From Novosphingobium rosa NBRC 15208 (GTDB lineage Bacteria > Pseudomonadota > Alphaproteobacteria > Sphingomonadales > Sphingomonadaceae), in contig NZ_BCZE01000027.1 of assembly GCF_001598555.1 (NCBI RefSeq), positions 38,055-102,054 on the forward strand: DNA of 64,000 nt, in the 5' to 3' direction. The notes below the pieces were generated by a model. It was not told the origin of the DNA. It saw only the letters and a list, made by a program, of their open reading frames with translations, and ran no database searches. Each line of letters starts with the position of its first letter. Positions within the stretch are counted from its first letter, which is position 1. The position numbers were made by a program, and so were the translations under genes. This document shows, piece by piece, positions 40,559 to 49,946 of the stretch.

Positions 40559-42439
40559 TCATCGGGCAGGCAGATAGAGCGGCATCGAATCCTCCCAGAT
40601 GCTGTCCGTCAGCGCATGCTGCCCGCTGCCGTCCGCATTCATCAGCCAGATCTGGCCATATTGCTGGAAGGTGTTGTCATACAAGGCTGCTTCATCGCGA
40701 AAGCCATAGCGCCCGCTGCTCCAGGCGATGCGCCCGTCTGCGGTCCAGACAGCATGACCGTCATTCGCGCCATGGCTGGTCAGGCGGCGCAGGTCACCGC
40801 CATCGGGGCGGATGGTGAACACGTCATAATTCACCGTATCGACCTTGCGGGTGAAGACGATCCGCTGCCCATCGGGCGACCAGCCCGGCAGATTGTCCAG
40901 CTCCTTCGTCAGCACCCGCACCTTGCGGCTTTCCAGATCGAGGATGCGCAAGCCCAGCTCGCCATCGCCCCAGACGCGATAGACGATGAACCGCCCATCG
41001 GCGGAATAGCTGGGGAAACCGGCATTGATCGTGCCGTCGGTCAAAGGTTCCGCCGCGCTGCCGTCGAGCCGCACCCGCATCAGCGTGGCCTTGCCATGGG
41101 CCCTTTCCTGAAACCACTGGCCAAGGCCGAAGGCGATCCACTGGCCATCGGGCGACCATGCGGGCTGGAACGCCCCGGCCAGCCCCTTCTTGACCAGCAC
41201 CGGATCCAGCCCCTTGCCATCGACATTGAACACCACCTTGCGGTCGCTGCCATCGGGCCGGGAGGTGACGACCGAGGCATTGCCGAACTGCTTGTCGGTA
41301 TAGACCATCGTCCCGTCGCCTGACAGCGCGGGGAAGACGTCCATGAAGCGATAATCCCATTGCGCATCCCAGCTGTAGAGCGGGGTGAAGGGGGCACGGA
41401 CCTTGAAGCCCACCTTCTGATAGATCACCGATTTGCCATCCGCCGTCCAGACCGGCGCACGCACTGCCGGGCGCGGCAGGGGCGCGCGGGTCGATGTATA
41501 GGCCAGCCCCTCATGGGGGCCGCCTTTCACCAGATAGCCGATCTCGCCCTGCGCCAGAAACTGCGGGAAGACCTTCAGCCCGGGCCCGGAGGTATGCTCC
41601 ACCCTTTCGCCCGTGGCGACATCGACCGAGACGATCTGCGATTGCACCCGACCAATGCCTTCCGGCCTCCGTGCCAGCCAGGTGCCCTCGACGGTGATCT
41701 CGTAAAAAACGATGCGGCGGCCATCGGGCGACCATTTCGGCGTGCCCAGCGTGTAATCGGCGCGATAGGCCAGACGGCGAAAGCCGGTGCCGTCGGGCCG
41801 GATCGCATAGATGCTGAGCGCCTGCGTATGCTCCCAGCCCTTGGTGTCGTCATGCCCGCGCCACGGCGTGTTGCGATCGCTGGAGAAGGCGATCCAGCGG
41901 CCATCGGGCGACCAGCTGGGGCGGAAGAAGCCATGCGGCAGATCGGGATCGCCGCGCACCGCGGCGCTGGCGGTCAGATTGGTCAGTTTTCGGCTGCGCA
42001 GATCGAGAAGCCAGATGTCAGCCGTGCCCTCCGCGCGGGTGGAGACGAAAGCGATCCGCGTGCCATCGGGGGAGATCGCGCCGGCATCCTCAACAGCTGG
42101 CGTCGCGGCCAGAGGCTGCACGCTCCGCCCGTCGATCGAGGCGCGGAACAGATCGGACTGGCCATCGCCGTTGCGTTCGGAGGTGAAGGCCAGCCAGCGG
42201 CCATCGGCGGACAGGCTGGCATTATAGTCAAACCCGCTGTCGGCCAGCAGCTTGCGCTCATGCCCGCCATCGAGATCGGCGATGAACAGCTCGCTGGTCG
42301 AAGGGCCGATGCGGTTCATCAGCATGGTGCCGCGTTTGCCCACCCTTGCGCCCGGCGCGCCAGCCCGCAGCTTTCCACCCAAGCTGACGGCCAGCCCCCC
42401 GGCGGCCAGCGTGTTGCCCAGAAAATCTCTCCGCTTCAT
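40559..42439 (-). CDS. PD40/TolB-like beta-propeller protein, Tat-exported form
   Basis: A 626-residue paralogue of 24697-26595. MKRRDFLGNTLAAGGLAVSLG is a Tat signal, so the folded protein should be periplasmic. The SPDG/SADG repeats run along the protein (SLSADGRWLAFTSERNG, SWSPDGRWIAFSSDRN, KWSPDGRRIVFYE, AWSPDGQWIAFG, GWSPDGQRIVFTR), with the shared GTMLMNRIGPSTSELFIADLDGG opening and an LTDSIWEDSMPLYLPA ending. ATG 42439 has GGAGAAAA. It precedes the exported lactonase-like gene. It is divergent from the tandem-HTH LysR gene across a 509-base AT-rich gap, making it a candidate target of that regulator. Confidence 0.75.
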   Translation of the reverse strand: MKRRDFLGNTLAAGGLAVSLGGKLRAGAPGARVGKRGTMLMNRIGPSTSELFIADLDGGHERKLLADSGFDYNASLSADGRWLAFTSERNGDGQSDLFRASIDGRSVQPLAATPAVEDAGAISPDGTRIAFVSTRAEGTADIWLLDLRSRKLTNLTASAAVRGDPDLPHGFFRPSWSPDGRWIAFSSDRNTPWRGHDDTKGWEHTQALSIYAIRPDGTGFRRLAYRADYTLGTPKWSPDGRRIVFYEITVEGTWLARRPEGIGRVQSQIVSVDVATGERVEHTSGPGLKVFPQFLAQGEIGYLVKGGPHEGLAYTSTRAPLPRPAVRAPVWTADGKSVIYQKVGFKVRAPFTPLYSWDAQWDYRFMDVFPALSGDGTMVYTDKQFGNASVVTSRPDGSDRKVVFNVDGKGLDPVLVKKGLAGAFQPAWSPDGQWIAFGLGQWFQERAHGKATLMRVRLDGSAAEPLTDGTINAGFPSYSADGRFIVYRVWGDGELGLRILDLESRKVRVLTKELDNLPGWSPDGQRIVFTRKVDTVNYDVFTIRPDGGDLRRLTSHGANDGHAVWTADGRIAWSSGRYGFRDEAALYDNTFQQYGQIWLMNADGSGQHALTDSIWEDSMPLYLPAR

Positions 42440-42948
42440 GCTTTTCTCCAGCACAGGCCTGCCCCGGCGACCGGGGCGGCGCCCCTTTTTCCGTGGGGCT
42501 CGCTCAGCTTTAAGGACCGCCCGGCGCAAGCCTCATCGAAATGCTGGCGTCGGTGATACTTTCCACGTTGCAGGGGCAAAGGATGGCTCGTTCATGGTGC
42601 AGTGCGTTATTGATTTTGCGCTCAGGCGATACGATTGATGCCATTCAAAGCTTGCGCCTCCATAAGCCGCAGGCCCCATCCAGCCTGGCATCTGGCGCCG
42701 GGCGGCCTGCCTTCACGAACAATCGGACGCCACAGGAAGAAAAATAGCAAAAACTTGTTTTTAAAAGATTATATCGCTTTTATTTCTGCCGAATCCAACG
42801 ATTTATCATGCAACATCCGGCTGCTTGGGCCATCCATGGCGACCTTCCCATTGTCCGGATTGCAGTGCAGCATAGCGCGCGATGATAAGTTTCACGTCAT
42901 TCCAAGCGATAAATTTTCCTGCTATCGCTATCGGCAGGGAGAAGAAAC
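42440..42948. promoter_or_regulatory. AT-rich divergent control region
   Basis: A 509-base gap between the Tat-exported PD40 gene and the LysR-type gene. The part from about 42735 to 42945 is clearly richer in A+T than the rest of the window and holds AAAAAC-TT-GTTTTT (42749-42762), a perfect dyad. TAGCG near 42873 and CGCTA near 42926 could be a further pair of half-sites. GGGAGAAGAAAC directly precedes the LysR gene ATG. No coding frame is convincing. Confidence 0.5.
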
Positions 42949-44190
42949 ATGCCTGACACCCAGACATCGCGCGATGGCGACTCGATCAGCTTTCGCCAGC
43001 TCAAGCTGTTCGAAAGCGTCGGCCGGCTCAACAGCGTGCGACGTGGCTCGGAAGAGTGCAATCTGTCTCAACCGGCCGTCACGCAGGCGCTGACCAAGCT
43101 TGAGCAGCAGCTCGGCATCATCCTGCTGGAACGGCGGGCCAGCGGCAGCTATCTGACCGCGGCAGGCCAGATCATGCATCGCCGCGTCAGCCGCCTGTTC
43201 CGCCAGTTCGAGCAGGCGCTGGTCGATCTTGGCGTACCGGGCGGCCTTGAAAACGCGCATGTCGTGGCCAACCGCCTGTCGCGCGCTCAAGCCCGCAGCC
43301 TGATCGCCATCATCGATTGCGGCTCTTTCGCGCTGGCCGCCGAGAAGCTGGGCCTGACGCAGGCTTCCCTGCAGCGCGCCGCCCGCGATCTGGAAAGCAA
43401 CCTGCGCCAGCCGATCTATTACCGCACCGCCGCCGGGGTGATGGTGACGCCTGCGGGCATCGAATTCGGCCGCAAGATCAGGCTGGCCCTGCAGGAAATC
43501 GAATGGGGCATTCAAGAGATCGAGAGCGCGCGCGGCGCCGGTGAAAGCCGGATCGTCATCGGCGCCCTGCCCTTCGGCGGCAGCATGCTGCTGGCATCGG
43601 TGCTGGAGGACTTCGTCGCGAGCCATCCCGAGGTCGATCTGCGGATCGTCAATGAAGGGGCCAGCGTGATGATGAAGAGCCTGCGGGCGGGCGATGTCGA
43701 TCTGGTGCTGGGACTGGTGCAGGACACGCAGGCCGCCGATCTGAGCAACCAGTTCCTGGCCGAGACGCCCTATCGCATCGCCGCCCGGCGCGGCCATCCC
43801 CTCACCCGCCTCAAGCATGTCACGCTGGAGGATCTGCTCGCCTTCGACTGGGTGGTGGGCGCCCCCGGCTCCAGCCGCCGCTGCTGCTTCGAGCGGCTGT
43901 TCGCCAACACCGCCCAGCCCCGCGCGCAGATCTCCGGCTCGGCCATATCGGTGGTGCGCCACCTGCTGAGCGGCAGCAACCGGCTGACGCTGATGACCTC
44001 CTATGAAATCATCCATGAGGCCGACACGCTGGTGCCGCTGCCTTTCGATCCGATCACCCCCGTTCCGGTCATCGGCGTGACCATGCGCTCCAACTGGCTG
44101 CCGACGCAAATGCACCATGACTTCATCCGCCTGCTGCGCGAGCGCGTGATGACCTCCAGCGTGCTGCCTTTCCCGAGGCGCGCCAGTTAG
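42949..44190 (+). CDS. LysR-type regulator with two N-terminal HTH domains
   Basis: A 413-residue protein, about 110 residues longer than a usual LTTR. HTH 1 is at about residues 14-75 (ISFRQLKLFESVGRLNSVRRGSEECNLSQPAVTQALTKLEQQLGIILLERRASGSYLTAAG). HTH 2 is at about 108-168 (LSRAQARSLIAIIDCGSFALAAEKLGLTQASLQRAARDLESNLRQPIYYRTAAGVMVTPAG). The effector domain follows from ESRIVIGALPFGGSMLL onward. HTH 1 is the better match to the classic motif. It is transcribed away from the PD40/lactonase pair and the catabolic island, so it is a candidate island regulator. The double HTH is directly visible; its consequence for DNA recognition is inferred. Confidence 0.88.
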   Translation: MPDTQTSRDGDSISFRQLKLFESVGRLNSVRRGSEECNLSQPAVTQALTKLEQQLGIILLERRASGSYLTAAGQIMHRRVSRLFRQFEQALVDLGVPGGLENAHVVANRLSRAQARSLIAIIDCGSFALAAEKLGLTQASLQRAARDLESNLRQPIYYRTAAGVMVTPAGIEFGRKIRLALQEIEWGIQEIESARGAGESRIVIGALPFGGSMLLASVLEDFVASHPEVDLRIVNEGASVMMKSLRAGDVDLVLGLVQDTQAADLSNQFLAETPYRIAARRGHPLTRLKHVTLEDLLAFDWVVGAPGSSRRCCFERLFANTAQPRAQISGSAISVVRHLLSGSNRLTLMTSYEIIHEADTLVPLPFDPITPVPVIGVTMRSNWLPTQMHHDFIRLLRERVMTSSVLPFPRRAS

Positions 44191-44443
44191 CCGGTGCGGG
44201 GAGGTTGCGGGTCCAAAACGTGACGGCGTATCCGTAACGGACCAGGCCGGCAGTTGAAGGCTGCCCTCCCGTAACGCCGGCTCATTCCCGCGCGCATCGT
44301 TCATGCCAAGGTGCGGCCAAAGAGCCAAAGATCAGACGGCCATCACTCCCCGCGCAAACACCTACCTCAATGATCCCCGCATATTGAGTTCATATCCCTA
44401 TCCAAAAGGCGAACCGGGATCGAAGCGCGCGGCAGGATTGCAC

Positions 44444-46213
44444 ATGGTATTTCTTGGCAGGCTCAGCATTGCGACTGTGTCCAAAATCGGCAACGCCATT
44501 CTGGCCAGTGCCGCCATCGCCTGTGCGCTGGTCGGCCTGCACGGGGTCCATACTTTGGGCGATGACTTGCGCGCGACCATGGATGATACGCTTCCCGGCC
44601 TCGTCCTTCTCGACAAGATCGACGATCATTCCTCGATGGCGCAACTGGCCACCGATATGGCCGTTGCCGGGCCGGACCGGGAGACAAGGCGCAAGGGCAT
44701 CGGCGACTATCTCAGGATCGAAAGCGAAACCGATCAACTGCTTCGCGATTACCAGCCGCTGATCTCCGACGACACCGAGCGCCGGGAATACAATGACGTT
44801 ACGGCGGCATGGAACGCCTACAAGATCGCCGCCCGCGCCACCCTGCCCAAGGATACGGCGCAAAACGAGGACCATGCGGCGCTCGACAACAGCCTCAGCA
44901 AGGTCGGCGCGGACCTCTCCCACACGCTGGACATCATCGTGCTGCACAATCGCACAGAGGCGGATCGCGCCGGCGCAGACGGGAAACGCGCCGTGGCGCG
45001 CACCAACCAGCTTGGCCTGCTGTTGATGGCCGTGGCGATCATCGCGGCGGCAGCGGGGATCGCGCTCTTCCTGCACCGGGTGATCCGCCCCCTGCTGCGG
45101 CTTTCGGCGGCCATGCAGGACATGGCCTCCGGCGACCTCGACCGCGAGGTGCCGGGCCAGCATCTGACCGATGAGGTGGGCCAGATCGGGCGGGCGCTTG
45201 GCGCGATCAAGGAAGGAGTGGCGCGCCGGATCGAGGAGCAGGCGCAAGCCCAGATGGAGCAACAGCGGCAGGTGGTGTCCGAATTGGGCAAGGGCCTCGC
45301 CGCGCTCAAGGGTGGGCACCTGACCGCATCGATCCATCACCCCTTCTCGCACGACTATGACGCGTTGCGCTGCGATTTCAACGAAGCTCTGGCGACCATG
45401 GCCGGGCTGATGTGCCATGTCGACCATGCGTCCCAGTCGGTCAAGTCGGGGGCCAGCGACATTTCGGACTCCGCCGCCGATCTGGCGCAACGCACCGAGC
45501 AACAGGCCTCCAGCCTTACCGTCACCGCCAATGCGGTGCGTCATCTCACGGTTTCGGTGACCCATGCCTCGCAGGATGCCGCCGAGGCGGCCAGGCTGGC
45601 GCGCAACGCCCTGAACCATGCCTCCAGCGGCAGCGAGGTCATGACCCATGCGGTGGCGGCGATGGCGCAGATCGCGCAATCGAGCCGGAAGATGGAGGAA
45701 ATCGTCAGCCTGATCGACGGCATCGCCTTTCAGACCAATCTGCTCGCGCTCAACGCCGGGGTGGAGGCGGCCAGAGCAGGCGAGGCCGGACGCGGTTTCG
45801 CGATTGTGGCGCATGAAGTGCGGGAATTGTCCCAGCGCAGTTCGCTGGCGGCGCGCGACATTGCGGCGATCATCCGGGAGAGTGTGAAAGACGTGGCGGC
45901 CGGGGTCGATATGATCGCCCGCTCGCAGGTGGAGCTTGAGCATATCAGCGCCCAGACCTCGCAACTGCAGACGCGGATCGATGGCCTTGCCATGGCGACC
46001 GGAGATCAGGTCAGCGCGATCGGGCAGGTCGAGGCGACCATGGGCGAGTTCGACCTGCTGACCAGAAAGAACCTCAAGCTGGTTGAGGAATCAACGCGGT
46101 CTGCCCAGACATTGGCCCAGCAAGCCCTTATTCTCGAAGGGCTGATCCATCACTTCGAGTTCAGCCAGAACAGCCAGCTTCCATCGCTCAAGGGCAGCCG
46201 CTTCGCCGCCTGA
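44444..46213 (+). CDS. methyl-accepting chemotaxis protein
   Basis: A 589-residue receptor. TM1 is at about residues 15-35 ([24 protein letters not shown]). A short four-helix-bundle-like periplasmic part follows ([28 protein letters not shown]). TM2 is at about 190-212 ([25 protein letters not shown]), then HAMP ([23 protein letters not shown]) and the signalling domain with [50 protein letters not shown]. There is no CheR-binding pentapeptide at the end. ATG 44444 has AGGA 7 bases upstream; the frame upstream contains no family sequence. It may sense aromatics, judging only by location. The 253-base gap before it shows short GC-rich dyads but no gene. Confidence 0.9.
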   Translation: MVFLGRLSIATVSKIGNAILASAAIACALVGLHGVHTLGDDLRATMDDTLPGLVLLDKIDDHSSMAQLATDMAVAGPDRETRRKGIGDYLRIESETDQLLRDYQPLISDDTERREYNDVTAAWNAYKIAARATLPKDTAQNEDHAALDNSLSKVGADLSHTLDIIVLHNRTEADRAGADGKRAVARTNQLGLLLMAVAIIAAAAGIALFLHRVIRPLLRLSAAMQDMASGDLDREVPGQHLTDEVGQIGRALGAIKEGVARRIEEQAQAQMEQQRQVVSELGKGLAALKGGHLTASIHHPFSHDYDALRCDFNEALATMAGLMCHVDHASQSVKSGASDISDSAADLAQRTEQQASSLTVTANAVRHLTVSVTHASQDAAEAARLARNALNHASSGSEVMTHAVAAMAQIAQSSRKMEEIVSLIDGIAFQTNLLALNAGVEAARAGEAGRGFAIVAHEVRELSQRSSLAARDIAAIIRESVKDVAAGVDMIARSQVELEHISAQTSQLQTRIDGLAMATGDQVSAIGQVEATMGEFDLLTRKNLKLVEESTRSAQTLAQQALILEGLIHHFEFSQNSQLPSLKGSRFAA

Positions 46214-46240
46214 CGGGCAGATCGCGGCTTGGGCGGCAGC

Positions 46241-47140
46241 TCAGCCGCGCGGGCGACAGGCTTTCACATGATCGACAAAGGCGCGCAATTTGGGCGCCAG
46301 ATTGCGCCGATCCGGAAAATAGAGGAAAAAGCCCGGAAAAGGCGGGCAATAATCTTCCAGCAAGGCCACCAGTTCGCCGCGTTCCAGATAAGGCCGGAAG
46401 GTTTCCTCCACCCCGAAGGTCAGGCCGCCCCCGGCCAGGGCCGTACGCAGCATCACGCCCATATCGTTGGTGGTCACCTGCGGGTCCAGCGCCAGCACGA
46501 AGGGGCGGCCTTCCTCCTCGAACTCCCAGCGATAGGGCGCGACTTCGGGCGCGGGCCGCCAGCCGATGCAGCGATGCGCCATCAGATCGCGCGGATGGCC
46601 CGGCGCGCCATGCCTTTTCAGATAGGCCGGCGATCCCACCACCATCTGGCGCTGATCGCCCGAGGCGGGGATGGCCACCATGTCCATCTCCACCACCTCG
46701 CCCAGCCGAACCCCCGCATCATAGCCGCGCGCGACGATATCGAACTCTTCATCGGTGACGGTGATGTCCAGCTGCACACCGGGATGGGCCTCGATAAAGC
46801 TGGCGAACAGCGGCCCGGCCAGAAACCATTCGGCGATGGAGGACACCGCCAGCCGCAAACGCCCGCTGGGCGCCGCATGCCGGTCGCCCGCCGCGCTCAG
46901 GGCGGCGCCCATATCCGCCATGGCGGGGGCAAGGCGCGCATGGAGCTGCTCGCCCGCCTCGGTCAGGCTGACGCTGCGCGTGGTGCGCTGGACGAGCGCC
47001 ACCCCCAGATGGTCTTCCAGCTTGCGCAGCGCCTGACTCACCGCCGAGCGCGTCACGCCCAGCCGGTCGGCCGCGCGGCGAAACCCCTGCGCATCGGCGA
47101 TGGCCAGAAACGCCGTAACCCCGTTTAGATCGATGCTCAT
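46241..47140 (-). CDS. LysR-type regulator divergent from SDR/AKR genes
   Basis: A 299-residue LTTR with the HTH at residues 1-60 (VTAFLAIADAQGFRRAADRLGVTRSAVSQALRKLEDHLGVALVQRTTRSVSLTEAG) and an effector domain (GRLRLAVSSIAEWFLAGPLFASFIEAHPGVQLDI, DIVARGYDAGVRLGEVVEMDMVAI, GGGLTFGVEETFRPYLERGELV). It is transcribed away from the SDR and aldo-keto reductase genes across 91 bases, the usual arrangement for autoregulation plus activation of the neighbour. The ligand is probably the substrate of those oxidoreductases. Confidence 0.9.
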   Translation of the reverse strand: MSIDLNGVTAFLAIADAQGFRRAADRLGVTRSAVSQALRKLEDHLGVALVQRTTRSVSLTEAGEQLHARLAPAMADMGAALSAAGDRHAAPSGRLRLAVSSIAEWFLAGPLFASFIEAHPGVQLDITVTDEEFDIVARGYDAGVRLGEVVEMDMVAIPASGDQRQMVVGSPAYLKRHGAPGHPRDLMAHRCIGWRPAPEVAPYRWEFEEEGRPFVLALDPQVTTNDMGVMLRTALAGGGLTFGVEETFRPYLERGELVALLEDYCPPFPGFFLYFPDRRNLAPKLRAFVDHVKACRPRG

Positions 47141-47172
47141 TGGTTAGATATACTGAACAATGCAGGTATAAT
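47139..47172 (+). promoter_or_regulatory. SDR promoter with LysR-box-like dyad
   Basis: TATAAT at 47167-47172 is a perfect -10 hexamer for the SDR gene, whose ATG follows at 47232. TTAGATATACTGAA with flanking ATTG...CAAT (47139-47161) is an imperfect dyad next to the LysR start codon, in the position of an LTTR activation site. The SDR gene has CAGGAGGA before its ATG. Confidence 0.5.
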
Positions 47173-47231
47173 CGAGCGAGTTATCGCGCCACCCTGCAAC
47201 GCCTACCTCCTCCCCATCACAGGAGGACCGC

Positions 47232-47981
47232 ATGAGCAAACCCTACCACAACCTCGATCTGGCCGGACAGGTCGCCGTCGTCACCGGCGCGGCGCGCGGC
47301 ATTGGCCGGGCCACCGTCGCGCTGCTGCACGGAAGGGGCGCACGCATCGTCGCCACCGATCGTGCGGACAGCGTGGCCGCTCTGGCGTCGGACAGCATCG
47401 CCACCTTGTCGGGCGATGCGGGGGATGAAGAGGTCGCCCGCCGCACCATGGCGCTGGCGATGGAGCGCTTCGGCAGGCTCGACATTCTGGTCAACAACGC
47501 CGGGCGCACGCTGAACCTGCCCATCGAAGACACCAGCGTCGCGGATTTCGACGCCATTCTGGCGGTCAATGCGCGCGGCAATTTCGTCCATGCGCGTGAG
47601 GCGATGAAGGTGATGACGCAAGGCGGCGCCATCGTCACCGTTGCGTCGGTGTCCTCAATGGTGGCCTTCGCCACGCAGGCGGCCTACGCCTCCTCGAAAG
47701 GGGCCATCGCCCAGCTGATGCGGGTGATCGCCATAGAGGGCGGTCCGCGCGGCATCCGCTCCAATGCGGTGGCGCCGGGCGTGATCGAAACCGACATCAT
47801 GGAGGGCGTGATCGAGGGCGATGGCCGCGCCATGCTGCGCAGCTTCGGCGAGCAGCACCCCATTGGCCGCATCGGCCAGCCGCAGGAGGTGGCCGAGGCC
47901 ATCGCCTTCCTCGCCTCGCCCGCCGCCAGCTTCATCACCGGCGCCATGCTGATGGTCGATGGCGGCTGGACCGCGCAATAA
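47232..47981 (+). CDS. short-chain dehydrogenase/reductase
   Basis: A 249-residue classical SDR: cofactor motif TGAARGIG (TGxxxGIG), ATDRADS at the second strand end, NNAG, catalytic Ser in VASVSSM, YASSK (YxxxK) and IETDIM after the active site, ending [11 protein letters not shown]. It probably oxidises or reduces an alcohol/ketone with NAD(P). It is followed after 12 bases by the aldo-keto reductase, and the pair is likely one transcript controlled by the divergent LysR. Substrate unknown. Confidence 0.92.
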   Translation: MSKPYHNLDLAGQVAVVTGAARGIGRATVALLHGRGARIVATDRADSVAALASDSIATLSGDAGDEEVARRTMALAMERFGRLDILVNNAGRTLNLPIEDTSVADFDAILAVNARGNFVHAREAMKVMTQGGAIVTVASVSSMVAFATQAAYASSKGAIAQLMRVIAIEGGPRGIRSNAVAPGVIETDIMEGVIEGDGRAMLRSFGEQHPIGRIGQPQEVAEAIAFLASPAASFITGAMLMVDGGWTAQ

Positions 47982-47993
47982 GGGAGACAGGCC

Positions 47994-49055
47994 ATGACCA
48001 CTCTGGACAGCTATCGTCTGCTGGGCCGCTCCGGCCTGCGGATTTCACCTTTGGCGCTGGGCACGATGACCTTCGGCGCCGATTGGGGCTGGGGCGCCGA
48101 TGAGGCCGAGGCCCGGCGCATGTTCGATCTCTACACCGACCGGGGCGGCAATCTGCTGGATACCGCCGTGAATTACACCAATGGTGCTTCCGAACGCATC
48201 CTCGGCAGCTTTCTGCGCGACAAACGCGAGAAGGTCGTGCTGGCCACGAAATTCACCATGTCGCGCGATGCGGCCAATCCCAATGCCGGGGGCAATCACC
48301 GGCTCAATCTGGTGCGCTCGGTCGAGCAGAGCCTGAGGCAGCTGGGCACCGACCGTATCGACCTGTTCTATCTCCACGCCTGGGACATGACCACCGGCGA
48401 GGAGGAGGTGATGCGCGGGCTGGACGATCTGGTCCGCGAGGGCAAGATCGTCTATCTCGGCATCTGCAACACGCCTGCATGGCGCATCGCCCGGATGCAG
48501 ACGCTGGCCGATCTGCGCGGGCTGGCCCCGCTGGTGGCGCTGCAGATCGAATGGAGTCTGGTGGAGCGCAGCGTCGAGCATGAGCTGGTGCCGATGGCGC
48601 GCGAACTGGGGCTGGGCGTGCTGCCATGGTCGCCCTTGGGCGGCGGGGTGCTGACCGGCAAATACAGCCGCGCCGATGTGACGGGCAGCGCTCAGGCCGA
48701 TGTCTCCGCGACGCGCAAGGGGGTGATCGCCTCCTCCGGCCATATGAGCGAGGAGGCCATCGCGCTGGGTGAAACGGTGCGCGGCATAGCGCAGGAGATC
48801 GGCGCCAGCCCGGCGCAGGTTGCGCTGGCATGGCTGCTGGGCAGGCCGGGGGTGACCTCGCCGATCCTCGGCGCCAGAACCGCCGCGCAGCTTGAGGACA
48901 ATCTGGGCGCGCTCGATCTGGCTCTGGATGCGCGGCACATCGAAAGGCTCGATCTGGCCAGCGCGCCGGCGCCGATCTTTCCCGCAAGGTTTCTGCAAAG
49001 GCCGATGCTGCGGCAATTGATCTTCGGAACGAGCCAAGCAAGCCGGTCAGATTGA
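47994..49055 (+). CDS. aldo-keto reductase
   Basis: A 353-residue TIM-barrel NADPH oxidoreductase. Marks: YRLLGRSGLRISPLALGTMTFG, GGNLLDTAVNYTNGASERILG (catalytic Asp and Tyr), KVVLATKFTM (Lys), IDLFYLHAWD (His), GKIVYLGICNTPAW, LVALQIEWSLVERS, GVLPWSPLGGGVLTGKYSR and TSPILGARTAAQLEDNLGAL. The AGGGAGA ribosome site is 12 bases after the SDR stop. Similar enzymes reduce aryl aldehydes or sugars; in this setting an aromatic aldehyde is possible. Confidence 0.92.
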   Translation: MTTLDSYRLLGRSGLRISPLALGTMTFGADWGWGADEAEARRMFDLYTDRGGNLLDTAVNYTNGASERILGSFLRDKREKVVLATKFTMSRDAANPNAGGNHRLNLVRSVEQSLRQLGTDRIDLFYLHAWDMTTGEEEVMRGLDDLVREGKIVYLGICNTPAWRIARMQTLADLRGLAPLVALQIEWSLVERSVEHELVPMARELGLGVLPWSPLGGGVLTGKYSRADVTGSAQADVSATRKGVIASSGHMSEEAIALGETVRGIAQEIGASPAQVALAWLLGRPGVTSPILGARTAAQLEDNLGALDLALDARHIERLDLASAPAPIFPARFLQRPMLRQLIFGTSQASRSD

Positions 49056-49129
49056 GCCGGCTCAGGTCTCACAATGCCAACACCGCTGGCAGACCGGCGC
49101 TGGTGGGTGGCCGGCCCTTTCTCCAGCCT

Positions 49130-49795
49130 TCACCCCTGGGCCACGATCTGCGTCACCCCCATCGCCCCAAGGACCGCGTTTTCCATCAAGGCGGGGAATT
49201 GAGGGCTCTCAAGGAAAAATGGTCCGGGGCTGTTGATCAGCGTGTTGTTCAGCAGCGCATACATGATCTGAAAGGCAAAACGCACCCGGTCGACGTCGAT
49301 GCTGGAGGGATCGACGTTGGCTTCACCACGCAGCCGCACGATATAGGCGCTGGCAAGGTTATGCGCATTGCGCCGGAAAGGCTCCCAGGCTTCGCTCGCC
49401 TCCAGACTGACCCTGAAGGCTGAGCGGAAGAACGTGGCCTGCTCCACATAACGATCCACCTGCGCTCTCATCAGCCGGGGCATGATGTCACCAAACGGCG
49501 CGGTGGCGACAATGCTTTCCAGCATCGGCCCTGATTCCGCAGCGGCAAAGACCATCACCGCCTTGAAGAGCGTCGCCTTGTCAGGGAAGCGGGAATAGAA
49601 GGCCCCCGTCGAGCACCCCGCCGCCGCGCAGATATCGTGGATGCTGACAGCGTCAAAGCTGGTCCGCCGGGCGATGGCCAGGCCCTCGCGGATCAGCGCG
49701 TCGCGCAAGGTGCGGCTGCGCGCCTGCAGGGCGGGAACAACCCCGATCTTCGCCAGGTCGCCTTCCACGTCGATGGCCAGTGTGGGGTCCGTCAT
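49130..49795 (-). CDS. TetR-family regulator
   Basis: A 221-residue repressor-type protein with the HTH at about residues 30-75 (LRDALIREGLAIARRTSFDAVSIHDICAAAGCSTGAFYSRFPDKATLFKAVM) and a helical ligand domain. ATG 49795 is chosen; ATG 49807 is an alternative with similarly weak upstream signals. The frame further upstream is not family-like. It is divergent from the Tat-MBL gene with a palindrome between, so it probably represses that gene and the outer-membrane protein gene that follows it. Confidence 0.88.
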   Translation of the reverse strand: MTDPTLAIDVEGDLAKIGVVPALQARSRTLRDALIREGLAIARRTSFDAVSIHDICAAAGCSTGAFYSRFPDKATLFKAVMVFAAAESGPMLESIVATAPFGDIMPRLMRAQVDRYVEQATFFRSAFRVSLEASEAWEPFRRNAHNLASAYIVRLRGEANVDPSSIDVDRVRFAFQIMYALLNNTLINSPGPFFLESPQFPALMENAVLGAMGVTQIVAQG

Positions 49796-49845
49796 GGCGC
49801 GGTGCATCGCCGATTTGCCGCAGATTGTCCACGCCTCGAAAAACA

Positions 49846-49862
49846 GAATACGAGTCGCATTC
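49846..49862. promoter_or_regulatory. TetR operator candidate
   Basis: GAATACGA-G-TCGCATTC is a 17-bp palindrome with 7 of 8 arm positions complementary. It lies between the TetR start (49795) and the MBL start (49947). Length and position are typical of TetR operators that control both divergent genes. Confidence 0.55.
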
Positions 49863-49946
49863 TTATTGACGCGCGGAAAGCAGCGGTGATAGGCGCAAGT
49901 CATCTGACATGGCTCAAGGTCTGTTGAGCATGGATGGAGAGGATGA

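Noticed and set aside
24697..42439. TolB translocation protein assignment for the PD40 proteins
   Set aside because: They lack the TolB N-terminal domain, and no tol-pal genes are nearby. Only the propeller repeats are shared.
44191..44443. Possible N-terminal extension of the chemoreceptor
   Set aside because: The frame opens at 44303, but the added residues are not hydrophobic or conserved. The ATG at 44444 has a well-placed AGGA and puts the first membrane helix near the N-terminus.
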